This document shows positions 21,192 through 31,762 of a DNA stretch of 64,000 nt, in pieces (the first letter of the stretch is position 1; each line of letters opens with the position of its first letter). The notes below the pieces were generated by a model. That model was not told the origin of the DNA, did not search any database, and worked only from the letters and a program-made list of their open reading frames with translations. This stretch comes from Tetranychus cinnabarinus (taxonomy: Eukaryota > Arthropoda > Arachnida > Trombidiformes > Tetranychidae). Location of the stretch: contig WHVY01000001.1 in the NCBI GenBank assembly GCA_022266195.1, positions 13,640,001 to 13,704,000 of the forward strand, in the 5' to 3' direction. The translations under genes and the position numbers were made by a program.

Positions 21192-21291
21192 GTACATACT
21201 AAATCTTTACTGGCTAAAATGGTTTTTTTGTAAAAGTTTAGTAAAAAATAACGATAATTTCTAGTCAATCTATCTTTTTAGCTTCTCAGCA

Positions 21292-22109
21292 ATGTTCTTC
21301 TATTATTTTATAATCGGAGCTTGGACAATTTTTCCTGGAAGCTACGCAAGAGAAAGTGAGTATATTTAGCACATCAATTGGGGTTTTTGTTTTATCATTT
21401 TGTTGTTTTGATTTTAAGGTCCAAAAGTAGCTCCATTTTCATCACTTGTTAAACCTGTGATCGGTGGCAAGACTTCTTTCACTTGTCAAAGTCTTTCCGG
21501 ATCGTCTCCTTTGCAGATAATCTGGCTCAAAGATGGTAAAGAACTTCAAGATTCCTCATTTATTCGCATTCGCTCTAATGAAGAACCTTCAACTTTGACA
21601 ATTGACTCAATTCAATCGAGTCATTCTGGAAATTACACTTGCAGGATATCAAATAGACATGGATCTGATTCTTACACTAGTGAACTTTTAGTAACAGGTA
21701 AATCCATCTCAGAGTTTCTGTTAATAAATTCATCTTTAACCTGTAAAATTTATCATTAAAGGTCCACCAAATTGGGTTAAAAAACCAAGTAATGTGAAAT
21801 CAAAAATACACCAAATGATAAACAACAAATGTTTGGTTTCTGGATATCCTAAACCTACAATAACATGGAAAAAATTACAAGGTATTGATTCATTTTTACG
21901 ATTATTAGCATCTCAAAATTCACTGTATATTTTGTATCAATTATTACCTCTATAAGGATCCTCATGGAATCAACTTGAGACAAATGGTCAACACAATCAT
22001 AATTTACAAATTATGAATGCAACAAAAGCACATGAAGGAAGATATGGATGTTCTGCATCAAATGGAATTGAACCTGATCTTTGGTCAGAGTTTGATATTT
22101 CAATTGAGG
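21292..22109 (+). CDS. sDscam variable cassette 12 (signal peptide + Ig1-Ig2)
   Basis: Exons: 21292-21355 (signal peptide MFFYYFIIGAWTIFPGSYAR), 21419-21697 (Ig1), 21762-21881 and 21957-22109 (Ig2). Ig1 has FTCQSLSGSSPLQIIWLKDG and SGNYTCRISNRHG. Ig2 has NKCLVSGYPKPTITWKKLQG and RYGCSASNGIEPDLW. From late exon 2 through the intergenic DNA it is almost the same as cassette 5, while its first exon and early Ig1 differ. Confidence 0.88.
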
Positions 22110-22133
22110 GTAATACTTATGGTTGTAGTTCAA

Positions 22134-22156
22134 CTTGGAAATGGCGCTTTTTTGTT
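22134..22156 (+). promoter_or_regulatory. Selector-like element after cassette 12
   Basis: CTTGGAAATGGCGCTTTTTT followed by GTT, 24 nt past the donor; same as after cassettes 4 and 5. Confidence 0.65.
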
Positions 22157-22243
22157 TTGAAAAGATATCATTTGTGTTTAAAAGTCTAAGAAACTGGTTT
22201 ACATTGTGCTCGAATGTTTAAATCTTTTGTGGTTGCGTAAAAT

Positions 22244-23045
22244 ATGGATTCTTCTTCTCTAGTTCTTTTTTTATTTGCTATTGGAATCGTTCAAGTCTGC
22301 TGTCAAGAAGGTAATAAAAGGTAGTACGCAATAAATACGGTGGTAATTAAAAAATTTTGCTTTTAGGTCCAAAAGTAGCTCCATTTTCATCACTTGTAAA
22401 ACCAGCAATTGGTGGTAGGATTTCATTTCTTTGTCACAGTCTCACGGGATCGCCTCCTTTCCAAATAGTTTGGTTCAAAGATGGCAAAGATCTTCAAGAA
22501 ACACCGGAGATCAGAATTGGCGCTGTTCAGGATTCGTCAGTCTTACTCGTTGATTCTTTAAAATCCAGTCATTCTGGAAACTATACTTGTAAAATCTCAA
22601 ATAGATATGGCTCTGACTCTTACACCACTGAACTTTTAGTGGAAGGTAAATATAGCCATGTAGTTTTTTTGTAGATTTGATCACCTCTGAATTCTTACTT
22701 AAAGGACCGCCGAATTGGATAAAGAAACCAAATAACGTGAAGCTAAAGATGCACCAAATGATAAACATCCAATGTCTTGTTTCTGGATATCCAAAACCTA
22801 TGATAACATGGAAAAAATTACAAGGTATACAATCATGAAATTTGTCTTTTGTTTTACAAACTCTGGAATTAAACTTTTTAATCTTTGATAAACCGAAGGA
22901 TCATCATGGGTGCGAATTGATGTTCAACATAATGGTGATTTACGGATCATGAATGCTACTAAGAATTACGGAGGAAGATATGGATGCTCTGCTTCAAATG
23001 GAATTGAACCGGATCTTTGGTCAGAGTTTGATATCTCTATAGATG
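22244..23045 (+). CDS. sDscam variable cassette 13 (signal peptide + Ig1-Ig2)
   Basis: Exons: 22244-22310 (signal peptide MDSSSLVLFLFAIGIVQVCC), 22367-22645 (Ig1), 22705-22824 and 22899-23045 (Ig2). An upstream ATG at 22213 is closed by a stop after eight codons, so the later ATG is used here. Ig1 has FLCHSLTGSPPFQIVWFKDG and SGNYTCKISNRYG. Ig2 has IQCLVSGYPKPMITWKKLQG and RYGCSASNGIEPDLW. Related to cassette 6. Confidence 0.87.
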
Positions 23046-23078
23046 GTAGTGTATATAATTTTGATAAATGTAGTGCAA

Positions 23079-23100
23079 CTTGGAAATGGCGCTTTTTTTC
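23079..23100 (+). promoter_or_regulatory. Selector-like element after cassette 13
   Basis: CTTGGAAATGGCGCTTTTTT (then TC), 33 nt past the donor; seven Ts follow GGCGC. Confidence 0.6.
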
Positions 23101-23176
23101 TTGACAAAATCCTATTTGTGTTCAATTTGAAAATGTTTTAAACTTCTCTTGAACCCTTGTTTTTACACTCAACAGA

Positions 23177-23983
23177 ATGGTTTTCTGTTCACTTATATTT
23201 ATCGTTCTTTTTATTGGAACTAGTGTCAATGGACAGGAAAGTAAGTATAAAACACATATAATTTGCTTTGTTGGCTGAAATAATTTCATTCCAGGTCCAA
23301 AAGTAGTTCCATTTTCATCGCTTGTTAAACCAAAGATTGGGGGTAAGACTTCATTCATTTGTCAGAGTCTTTCGGGAACTTCACCTTTACATATAGTATG
23401 GTTGAAAGATGGACATGAACTTAAAGATTCATCTGATATTAGGATGCGCTCCATTGAAGATTCATCTATGTTGATCATCGATCCAATTCAATCAAGCCAC
23501 TCTGGAAATTATACTTGCAAGATATCCAATAGATATGGTTCCGATTCATATTCTAGTGAACTTTCGGTTGAAGGTAAAAATTTTACCATTCCAATCAAAT
23601 GTTTTCAAAAATATTTCTATTGTTTCTAATTTTAGGTCCACCCAGTTGGATCGAGAAACCAAATGATATCAAGCTTAAAGTCGGACAAACAATCAATGTT
23701 AGGTGTCTTGTTTCTGGTTATCCTCAGCCAAAGGTTGTTTGGAAAAGATTTGAAGGTATAAATTTGGATGAATTTATCAGTCAAATTATAATCTTTTTCC
23801 TCATTTAAGAATCATCTTGGCATCTAATTGACACTAACATGATGGCAAACAATGGTCATGACAGCTCAGCTGTTAATTTAATCATTCGAAATGCTACTAA
23901 GAATCATGAAGGAAAATATGGCTGTTTTGCTTCAAACGGAATTGAACCTGATCTTTGGTCAGAGTTTGATATTTCAATAGAGG
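23177..23983 (+). CDS. sDscam variable cassette 14 (signal peptide + Ig1-Ig2)
   Basis: Exons: 23177-23240 (signal peptide MVFCSLIFIVLFIGTSVNGQ), 23295-23573 (Ig1), 23636-23755 and 23810-23983 (Ig2). Ig1 starts GPKVVPFSSLVKPKIGG and has HIVWLKDGH and SGNYTCKISNRYG. Ig2 has VRCLVSGYPQPKVVWKRFEG and KYGCFASNGIEPDLW. Exon 3 is shared with cassette 4. Confidence 0.88.
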
Positions 23984-24011
23984 GTAATGTTTACATACAT
24001 GTGTAGTTTAA

Positions 24012-24034
24012 CTTGGAAATGGCGCTTTTTTGTT
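24012..24034 (+). promoter_or_regulatory. Selector-like element after cassette 14
   Basis: CTTGGAAATGGCGCTTTTTT followed by GTT, 28 nt past the donor. Confidence 0.65.
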
Positions 24035-24133
24035 TGACAAAATCTGATTTGTTTTCAAAAGTAAAAGAAACTGGGGTTCATTGTGTTCGAATCTTTTCAT
24101 TCAATTTAAACCTTTTTCTTTTGTGTCACAAAA

Positions 24134-24989
24134 ATGAGGGGCTTTTGTCTAGTTATTTTTATTCTGTCATCACTTGAGGTCGGACACATTTTTAGCTATG
24201 AAGGTAAGATAAAAATGTAATATTGTTAGGAATTTAATCACAACATTATAATTCCAGGTCCAAAAGTAGCTCCATTTTCATCACTTGTTAAACCTGTTAT
24301 TGGTGGTAAAACTTACTTCATCTGTGGTAGTATCGCAGGATCGTCTCCTATGCAAATAAAATGGTTTAAAGACGGTCAAGAACTACACGACTCTTCCTTT
24401 ATTCGTATTAGATCAAACGAAATTCCATCAACCCTATCAATTGACTCAATTCAATCAAGTCATTCTGGGAATTACACTTGCAGGATATCAAACAGGCATG
24501 GATCAGATTCTTACACAAGTGAACTTTTAGTTGCAGGTAATTGTCTCCTGTGGTATCTATGATTCTCTACTCGACTACTGTATTTTCTGTTGTTCAAAGG
24601 TCCACCCAGTTGGGTAAAGAAACCAGATAATGTGAAGTCAAAAATACATCAACCAATAAATGTTGATTGCCTCGTTTCTGGATACCCCAAACCTATCATA
24701 ACTTGGAAAAAATTGCAAGGTATTCATATATGTATTTAAAAAATTTTATATTGATTTAAATAATCATTTCTCAACTTAATCACATTATTAGTTTTGTAAT
24801 GAATAATTTCTTGTATTTTCATCTTGGATCATGTAGGATCATCATGGGTTCAATTCGAGGTAAATGAGAAAGCCAACAATGAACTGAGAATAAGTAATGC
24901 TACTAGATCACACCAAGGAAAATATGGGTGCCTTGCTTCTAACGGAATCGAGCCTGATCTATGGTCAGAGTTTGATATTGCAATTGAGG
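24134..24989 (+). CDS. sDscam variable cassette 15 (signal peptide + Ig1-Ig2)
   Basis: Exons: 24134-24203 (signal peptide MRGFCLVIFILSSLEVGHIF), 24258-24536 (Ig1), 24600-24719 and 24837-24989 (Ig2). Ig1 has FICGSIAGSSPMQIKWFKDG and SGNYTCRISNRHG. Ig2 has VDCLVSGYPKPIITWKKLQG and KYGCLASNGIEPDLW. Last of the four-exon cassettes. Confidence 0.88.
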
Positions 24990-25021
24990 GTAATTTTTAA
25001 AAGTTAATGGTTGTAGTTATA

Positions 25022-25041
25022 CTTGTAAATTGGCGCTTTTG
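25022..25041 (+). promoter_or_regulatory. Selector-like element after cassette 15
   Basis: CTTGTAAATTGGCGCTTTTG, 32 nt past the donor. No cassette start follows for about 500 bp, so the element cannot simply be the promoter of the next cassette. Confidence 0.6.
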
Positions 25042-25532
25042 CTGTACAAAATCTTCTAGGTGGCTATAACGGATGTAAATTACATTTGAATATGTGAATT
25101 TTAGATGTTGAATATTTGTTTGTTTCTTTATCTAATTGATTTACTACATTCAACGGAATTGTTGCCAATGTCCAAATGAAGAGCTAATTGCTAAATTCTT
25201 GCTACGCAAAATTTTGATTAAATTGGTTGGTCAAAAATCCTGGTCTAAAATAGCTTCATTCACATCTTATATTAATGATTGATTCATAAAATTTTTCGAA
25301 TTCATCAGAATTTGCTTTAAACATAAATCATTCTGATACAAGGATTGGAACAAGATTGGTGAGTCGATAAAAACATGCAAAATTCAACTTTGATTTCGAT
25401 AAATCTATTGACTGAGAGAATGGTTGATCTGCATTCGAAAATTGCGGGTCTATCCAAGAATGGCTGTAACATTGCTGTTGTTAAAGTTCAAAGACACTTT
25501 GTGTTTGAAAGTTGTGTTTAGAATCTGTATTC
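25042..25532. pseudogene. Gap with relic of a decayed cassette
   Basis: About 25230-25275 still resembles an Ig1 exon start (GGTCTAAAATAGCTTCATTC, compare GGTCCAAAAGTAGCTCCATT in cassette 5), but it lacks the acceptor, runs into a stop and has no following exons. The rest shows nothing. Confidence 0.45.
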
Positions 25533-26292
25533 ATGATGACTATCGAAGCCATCTTATCAATCTTGATACTCATTAATGCTATTTCAATTACAGTTGCTTC
25601 AACTGGTAGGTAGCGAACATTTTTGGTCGCTTTTAGTAATTTCAATCCTTTACTTTTTTGTAGGCAAACCAAAGATTCAACCTTTTAATTTTCCCAATGA
25701 AGTGAATCTCGATCATCCTATCTTGTTGATTACCTGCATTGTAACAGCAGGAGAAAAACCGATAACATTTGAATGGCTTAAAGATGGTCAAACGTTAAAG
25801 TCCGGCGATGAAGTTAATATAAAACACCATGAAATTTATTCTCTACTAGAGTTAAAAAATTTGAAAAGTAAACACATTGGAAACTACACATGTCTGGCTC
25901 GTAATCGACAAGGAGTTGACTCATTTACTAGCAACCTCCTGATGAAAGGTTCAAAATTCTGTTTGACAACAATTTTCATTTACCGAATTGTCAAGACGAA
26001 TGATTAAATTTTGATTTTGTTTCAAACACAGTTCCACCATTCTGGACCAAAGAGCCAGTTGATGTTAAAGTATCCGCTGGCTCAAAACTAGTTGTCGATT
26101 GTTTGGCAAATGGTTATCCAATCCCAAAAATATATTGGCGATTGATTAAAAATAATCAAATTGTTGATCAAATTAATTCAAGTTCACTAATCTTTGAATC
26201 TATTTCTCTTTCCAGCAGAGGAAATTATGAATGTGTAGCAGAAAATTCCGTTGGCTTTCCAATATCAAAGACTATTTATATTGAAGTTGTTG
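25533..26292 (+). CDS. sDscam variable cassette 16, divergent three-exon form
   Basis: Exons: 25533-25605 (signal peptide MMTIEAILSILILINAISIT), 25664-25948 (Ig1), 26032-26292 (whole Ig2 in one exon). All other cassettes split Ig2 over two exons. Ig1 has ITCIVTAGEKPITFEWLKDG and IGNYTCLARNRQG; Ig2 has VDCLANGYPIPKIYWRL and NYECVAENSVG, closer to classical Dscam Ig repeats than the others. It ends in phase 1 and is the cassette nearest the constant region. No selector element follows; instead the docking element itself begins 58 nt past its donor. Confidence 0.87.
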
Positions 26293-26350
26293 GTAAAGAT
26301 GGTTAAATAATGATATCAATAATTATTTTAATTATTTTAATTATGTGTTA

Positions 26351-26373
26351 ACAAAAAAGCGCCTCTCTCAAGC
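26351..26373 (+). promoter_or_regulatory. Docking-like element before constant exon 1
   Basis: AACAAAAAAGCGCC followed by TCTCTCAAG, ending about 90 nt upstream of the constant exon acceptor. It is the reverse complement of the element found downstream of cassette donors. It shares the 16-mer AAGCGCCTCTCTCAAG with the element before constant exon 2, although nearby intron sequence differs. Confidence 0.7.
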
Positions 26374-26461
26374 AATTAATTTTTCTTTCAGTGAATTTTT
26401 GTTGAATATCTCGTATCTAATGCATATCTTGTTATCCTTTTGTATCTTCTCATGACTATAG

Positions 26462-28101
26462 TTTTCCCGGCTAAATTCAAGGAAAAGAAAACTTATGTCT
26501 CCACCAAACGTGACACCTCACTTGAATTGGAATGCTCAGCTGAAGGAGACAAACCATTAACCATCAAATGGTCTAAAGATTCTGTACTTCTCAATAAATC
26601 TGGTTATCAACGATACACTATCACAGATTCACCAACAACAGATGGTTTAAAAAGTGTTCTAACCGTAAGATCAGCTGATTTGGTTGATGATGGTTCATAT
26701 CTATGTGTAGCTGAAAATGAATTTGGCAAAGATGAAAGAAACATTCGAGTTACAATTATTGAAGCTCCACCAGCTCCACAAAATGTAATGATCCGGCAAA
26801 CATGGTCTAGAAGTGCTAGTTTGAACTGGGCTGCTCCATCTTCCAATGTCTCGCCTGTCTTGGGTTACATTGTTCGCTACTGGAAAATCATTGGTTTAGG
26901 AGCAAATGAACGACTCCGAGAAATCAATGTTTCCTCACCTATGAATTCGGTTTTGATTAACTCTTTAGAACCTGGTTGCTTATACGAGGCTGAGATTATA
27001 GCTATCAATGAAGTAGGGGCTGGACAACCTTCCCGAACAATTAAATTTGAAACTGGAGAAGAAGAACCAACTGGAGCTCCAATTGATTTACAAGCTATCG
27101 CCCGAGGTCCAACAACTATTCGAGTTTCATGGAAGCCACCTACTAGGGATAAATGGAATGGTAAAATATTAGGATATTACGTTGGTTTTCGCCGCACTGG
27201 TGACTTTAAGACCCCAAATTCGTACAAAACAGTTGATGCTGCCTCTCATAATAATACTTATGAATATTTGCTAACTTCATTGGTTAAAGGAACAGCCTAT
27301 TCTATCACGGCAAAGGCTTACAATTCTGCTGGCAGTGGACCAGAGTATCAAGAAATAATAGCAGAGACTTTGCTTGGTAATGTTCCACCCGCTCCAAGAT
27401 TTAAAGTTCTTTCAGCAGCATCAGATTCTCTCAATTTGAGGTACAACGTTGTCCCTGATTCTACTCCTGTTCAACTGTTGCAGCTTCATTTTAAAGAAGT
27501 TGGTGAATTTGACTGGAAAGAATTTGCTTTGACTTACGAAGGTAAGGACACTAATGAATACACTTTGAGCAGTCTGAACCCTTCAACTGTTTATAAACTT
27601 TACCTGACCGCATCTAATGAACATGGAGTAAGTGATCCAAGTCAAATAATCACTGCCAAAACTGCTCGATCTTTGAATGATTTATCATCCATCTCTGGTC
27701 CATTTGATTCAACTTCTCTCCTGGGCCCTGGATCATCGTCTTTTGGTGATATGGTTTACTTCCCAGCAATTACTATTAGTATTGCTTCCATTATCATTGT
27801 TATTGTCATCGCATTTGTGTTTGTCAAAAAAGCACGCTTGGATGCTTCAACCAAATCCAATTTCGAGTTTTGTCAAGCTTCCCAGACAGGAATTTTGGCT
27901 CATAATCGAGCCACTGGAACTACTTTTGGAACAGTTCAGAGATTCATTGATCATGACAAAACAATGTCATTGGTTGCTACTGGACCATGCGACGATGGTT
28001 TAAATACGCTACCAACACCATACTCTAAAATTCCTATCGGAACAGAGAAACGAAACTCAACATTGGCTGATACTCGTCATTTCTATGATTATCCACAATA
28101 A
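26462..28101 (+). CDS. sDscam constant region 1 (Ig3, three FNIII, TM, tail)
   Basis: Shared 3' end of the cell-surface receptor, in one uninterrupted exon. The acceptor is CTATAG|TTTT and the first two bases complete the phase 1 codon left by any cassette, giving V then FPAKFKEK. Domains by eye, counted from the exon start: Ig at about 1-98 (LECSAEGDKPLTIKW, YLCVAENEFG), FNIII at about 100-200 (starts APPAPQNV, contains WSRSASLNWAAP), FNIII at about 205-305 (GAPIDLQAIARGPTTIRVSW), FNIII at about 308-405, a transmembrane helix at about 440-460 (ITISIASIIIVIVIAFVFV) and a tail of about 85 residues ending HFYDYPQ. The PPAPLxV..WSRS.S..W and EEPxGAP blocks are typical of Dscam FNIII repeats. The cytoplasmic tail is short and lacks the long signalling tail of classical Dscam. 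Homology assignment is by motif; isoform function is inferred. Confidence 0.93.
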
Positions 28102-29191
28102 TCTCATTTCATTCGTGATTTAGAAACGTAGACGTTTTAATTAACTCTTTTCTCATCTTTCAAACGTAATTAATTGCACGAAATAGCTAATCACAACTTG
28201 TCAGTCAACTTTAAAACACATTCAGCTCTTAATATTTCGTAGATTAATTGAATTCTTTTTTCTCATTTACGATTATTTCATTTTCAAACAATGACATTGT
28301 CGTTGCGATACGATATGATATGAATGATATTCGCTTTTGACTTTTCTACTTAATTTTTTAGTCTTTCTTTTTTGGCGTCTAATTTCACATTATTTCAATA
28401 TCATGTCCGCTCATCGATTTACTTTCACAACTTTACATCATTTCGATTTCAATTATTACAATTCTTAAATGTTTGCTCTTTTACACTTACATTGTATTAC
28501 TTAATTCAAAATGTTTACATCTTTTGCAAGTTCTTAGTGAAACTTAGCCACATTCAACACATTAATTCAATGTATCACTATTCAATAAAGCATGCATTGT
28601 CTGGTTTATTCCAATTAATAACCAACCGATGGAAATACACAAATTTAAGTCAAGGTAAGACTGAAGAACGTTTGTTTACAAACATTTTTGGATGATAGAA
28701 TGATCCTTCTTTCACCTTAAATCTTAAATCTACAGTAATATGTACCAATAATTTTGCGACATTCATGGTTTTGTTTACATTCCAACTACCGGTATCATTA
28801 TCAGTTTAAATGAATCTTCTATCCGATATATTGGAACTGAAAAATTAGAAACTGCAGCCAGCCAATTCATTGACGAATGGCGGATAATAGTAAATATATT
28901 CGTTGGCGGATGTTTAGCCGGCTAAGCCGGCGCTAAATCCGTTATGCTAAACAATTGATTAAACAACATTAGTTTCATTTATAATTTCAGGTGAACAAAT
29001 GAGTTAAAAATCATAATCATCATAATTATTTGACAAAAAATCAAATTTTATTTTTCATCTCCATCAAACTAGATTGATAAATGCAATTCATTGAAAATTT
29101 AATTGGTTACATGTAATACGATTGAACAGGCTACTGTCGTACAACGTCATTACATGAGCCAAAGTTAACTTTCACCAGAATCGCAATTTGT
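28102..29191. other. Intergenic after constant region 1
   Basis: AT-rich 3' flank, no cassette and no gene. A GC-rich patch with GGCGGAT and the palindrome-rich TTAGCCGGCTAAGCCGGCGC lies at about 28876-28945. Confidence 0.6.
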
Positions 29192-29719
29192 TCACCTGAT
29201 TTCGAAGCGCCAGCAGACCATGTTCAAGTCCTCGTTCCTCATGTGCACTCTGATGTCCGAGTTTACAGACATCTCGAGGCACCGCTCAATCTCCTGCATG
29301 GTCCAGTCCCACTTCTTTCCGCAGAGCACGTACCTTGCTATCTTGACGGATGCGCTCTTGGGACTCACGTGCCTCACGAAAATGAGGTAGTTGTGGTAGA
29401 TCGCCTGGTAGAGCCTCCTCGCGAAGAGACATGTCTCCTCGAAGCTGTTGCACGGATTTAATGTTTTCCAGTTGTAGGTGTTCAAATAGAAGTACCTGTA
29501 GAAGGTAAGGATGGGGTCGTTCATGTTCCTCACGAGGGTCATCTCCAACTCCTTCCTCCCCACCACGGGGGCCTGCCTCCTTGGGTTAAATTTGATCTTC
29601 AGGGGCCCCCACCTATAAATGTTCACTAAGTCCCTCATCCTCTCGGGACTCATGCCCTCCTGGTTGACCAAAACTCGGTATTCAAGCCTACTCCGCTCCA
29701 ACGGGTCCATAGTAGCCAT
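29192..29719 (-). CDS. GC-rich orphan ORF, 175 residues, function unknown
   Basis: Single open frame starting MATMDPLERSRLEYRVLVNQ and ending VCWRFEIR. I do not recognise the family. It is rich in Arg, Met and aromatic residues and has no signal peptide or membrane span. Base composition is about half GC, with many C- or G-ending codons, in a window that is about two-thirds AT. GC-rich patches sharing GGCGGATAA occur on both sides (about 28876-28945 and 30251-30350). This combination suggests recently acquired DNA: a mobile element, an old viral insertion or horizontal transfer. No evidence decides between them, and it could also be a fast-evolving native gene. Confidence 0.55.
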   Translation of the reverse strand: MATMDPLERSRLEYRVLVNQEGMSPERMRDLVNIYRWGPLKIKFNPRRQAPVVGRKELEMTLVRNMNDPILTFYRYFYLNTYNWKTLNPCNSFEETCLFARRLYQAIYHNYLIFVRHVSPKSASVKIARYVLCGKKWDWTMQEIERCLEMSVNSDIRVHMRNEDLNMVCWRFEIR

Positions 29720-30527
29720 GATACTCTTGATGATATATTATATTTGGATAAATCTTTGCAAATGATCGAAGGGGGAGAAACTTTGTACTCCCTAGCAGCT
29801 AGACTCTTGCTATGTAAAATATAAAATAACCGAGGTTTCACGTAATTATAATCAACTTTGTATCTTTAAAATGAAACTGACATTCTCGTCTTAAGTTTAG
29901 GATAGTATTTTATACGGATATTGCAAACGATAATTTTAATTTAATCTTGTACTGTAAGGTTTAACATGTAAACTCATTTATTGGGATGGGCCTTATCAGC
30001 AAGTTTGATGATATCATAGGTTTAATCAATCTGTACAATCACAAAGCTGGTGCAGAAATATATTATTCGAACAGTATTATTATACAGTGCAGAGAAAATT
30101 TGACGGGTAAAATCTCGTTGACTCAACATTCAGAAAGTTACTCATACCGTGGGAGAGTCGCATCGAAAAATTATTTCTTAAGGTCAATTTAAAATCGTCC
30201 TTTTTGTGGATAAGTTTCTTCTAGTTTTCCCAACACTTCAGTCACTCAATCTTCTGCGGATTTCGAGCCGGCTCAACATAGCTCTGGCTAAGCCATCATA
30301 AGAGTGGCGGATAAGCCAAAATTTATGGCTAGCTGCGGACTCTAAAAATATGGTGAAAAGCGCCTACTGGTGACAATAAACAATCTCATGTTGAAATTTT
30401 GTTTTGTTTATTTATTTTTCAATTTTACAGTGATCTTTTTTATGCAAATAGGTAAGCATAATTTTCCAATTTTATTCTACACATTTAACACCATGATTTA
30501 TGTTTACAGATTGCACCCAAAATCAGC
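29720..30527. other. Intergenic with GC-rich patch
   Basis: No gene. The patch at about 30251-30350 contains GAGCCGGCTCA, GGCTAAGCC and GTGGCGGATAAGCC. The mS35 promoter probably lies in the last 150 bp. Confidence 0.5.
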
Positions 30528-31666
30528 ATGTTTCCAGTGAGGAAAGGAGGAAAACTGACTACTTATATGAATCTCTCTAGATTCTGTGTTTCAAATGCTG
30601 CATCTTTTCACGAGGATGAAGACTATGAAAGAATGCCCTTTTTACCTCAACCAAAGAAACCCGCTCGACCTAAGCGTGCTGCTATTTATAGAAATGTTAT
30701 GCCTCCTCGATACTTGCAAATGGCAACAAATCAAAATTGGAATGATGTATGGCCAGCCGCTAAATCTTTTAATCCGTCCAGTGTACCTTTACCTGTTTTT
30801 ATGGGCTGGCTAAAGGGTCAACCTAGGCTTGGGAAATTCAACAACCCTGAACTAGTCAAGATTCCCAATTTCTTTCATTTGACTCCTCCAAATATCAAAA
30901 AACAATGTATGGCTCTGAAAAATTTTTGCAGGTAAACTATCATTTTTTTTAATTTCTCAACCATTTTACATTTTTATGTGCTTATATTATTTGATTTTAA
31001 ATTTTGTTTTGTTTATTTAAATTTTCAGTCCATGGCCAGAGGGACTTGAGACGGATGAAAAAATTGAGAAACATTTTCCTGTTGAAATAGTTACAAGAGA
31101 TTATTGTCATGCATCACCTACTATAAGAGATCCGCGAGCTCGAACGATAACCATGAGATTTAAATTATCACAACTGGAATTGGATGATCACAGCAGGGAT
31201 AAAATAATTCGTCTTTTGGGCAAAAGATACAATCCTTCAAACGATTTAGTCACTATTGAAACCTCTTCGTGTCCTTTCAAAAAGCAAAATATTGACTATG
31301 CTTTTTACCTATTAACAGTTGTTTACTATGAATCATGGGTAAGAATCGAGTTGTTATTATTGTTCTTTGGCCGAATTTCTTGCTACAACTTACAAATCAT
31401 TTTGTTTTGAATTTCAGAAAACCGAATCTTGGGAAGAACTGAAAGAACCACAAGACTGGGAAAGATTCTTTTTTGAAAAGAGCTCATCTCGAAAGAAAAT
31501 TTTAGATTTTCTAAAGACGGTAGACATAAATGTCGAAACTAAAAAGGAAGATATTAAGGAATACGAAGAAGCAATCAAAGATATCGTAGATAATCAAGAA
31601 AATGATGAAACAGTGGATGCTTATGGAAGAAGTGTCGCTAAATTATTATTTAGTCAAGTAAAATAA
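30528..31666 (+). CDS. Mitochondrial ribosomal protein mS35
   Basis: Component of the small subunit of the mitochondrial ribosome. Exons 30528-30931, 31029-31338 and 31418-31666 join in frame to about 320 residues, close to the human length. Segments shared with human MRPS35 are PVPLPVFMGW-like SVPLPVFMGWLKG, LVKIPNFFHLTPPNIKK, EKHFPVEIVTRDY, IRDPRAR and the YAFYLLTVVYYESW block ending exon 2. The first exon begins with a basic stretch compatible with mitochondrial import. A 5' untranslated exon may precede it (GTAAGC donor near 30451). It lies between the two sDscam constant regions, on the same strand. Confidence 0.93.
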
Positions 31667-31762
31667 AATACAAAATATTGTTTATGAAATTAAATGAAGC
31701 TTTAATGAGTTCTGTAATGAATAAAAATCTCCAAGTTAAATACAAATTAAAGTAATCAAATT

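Noticed and set aside
7050..25041. GGCGCTTT motifs as promoters of the following cassette
   Set aside because: They also lie 80-220 bp before the next ATG, so this was considered. But none precedes cassette 1, one follows cassette 15 with no nearby start, and reversed copies stand before the constant exons. A splicing role fits better, although a double role is not excluded.
29243..29461. Plus-strand ORF opposite the GC-rich gene
   Set aside because: Shadow frame; the minus-strand frame is longer and starts with ATG.
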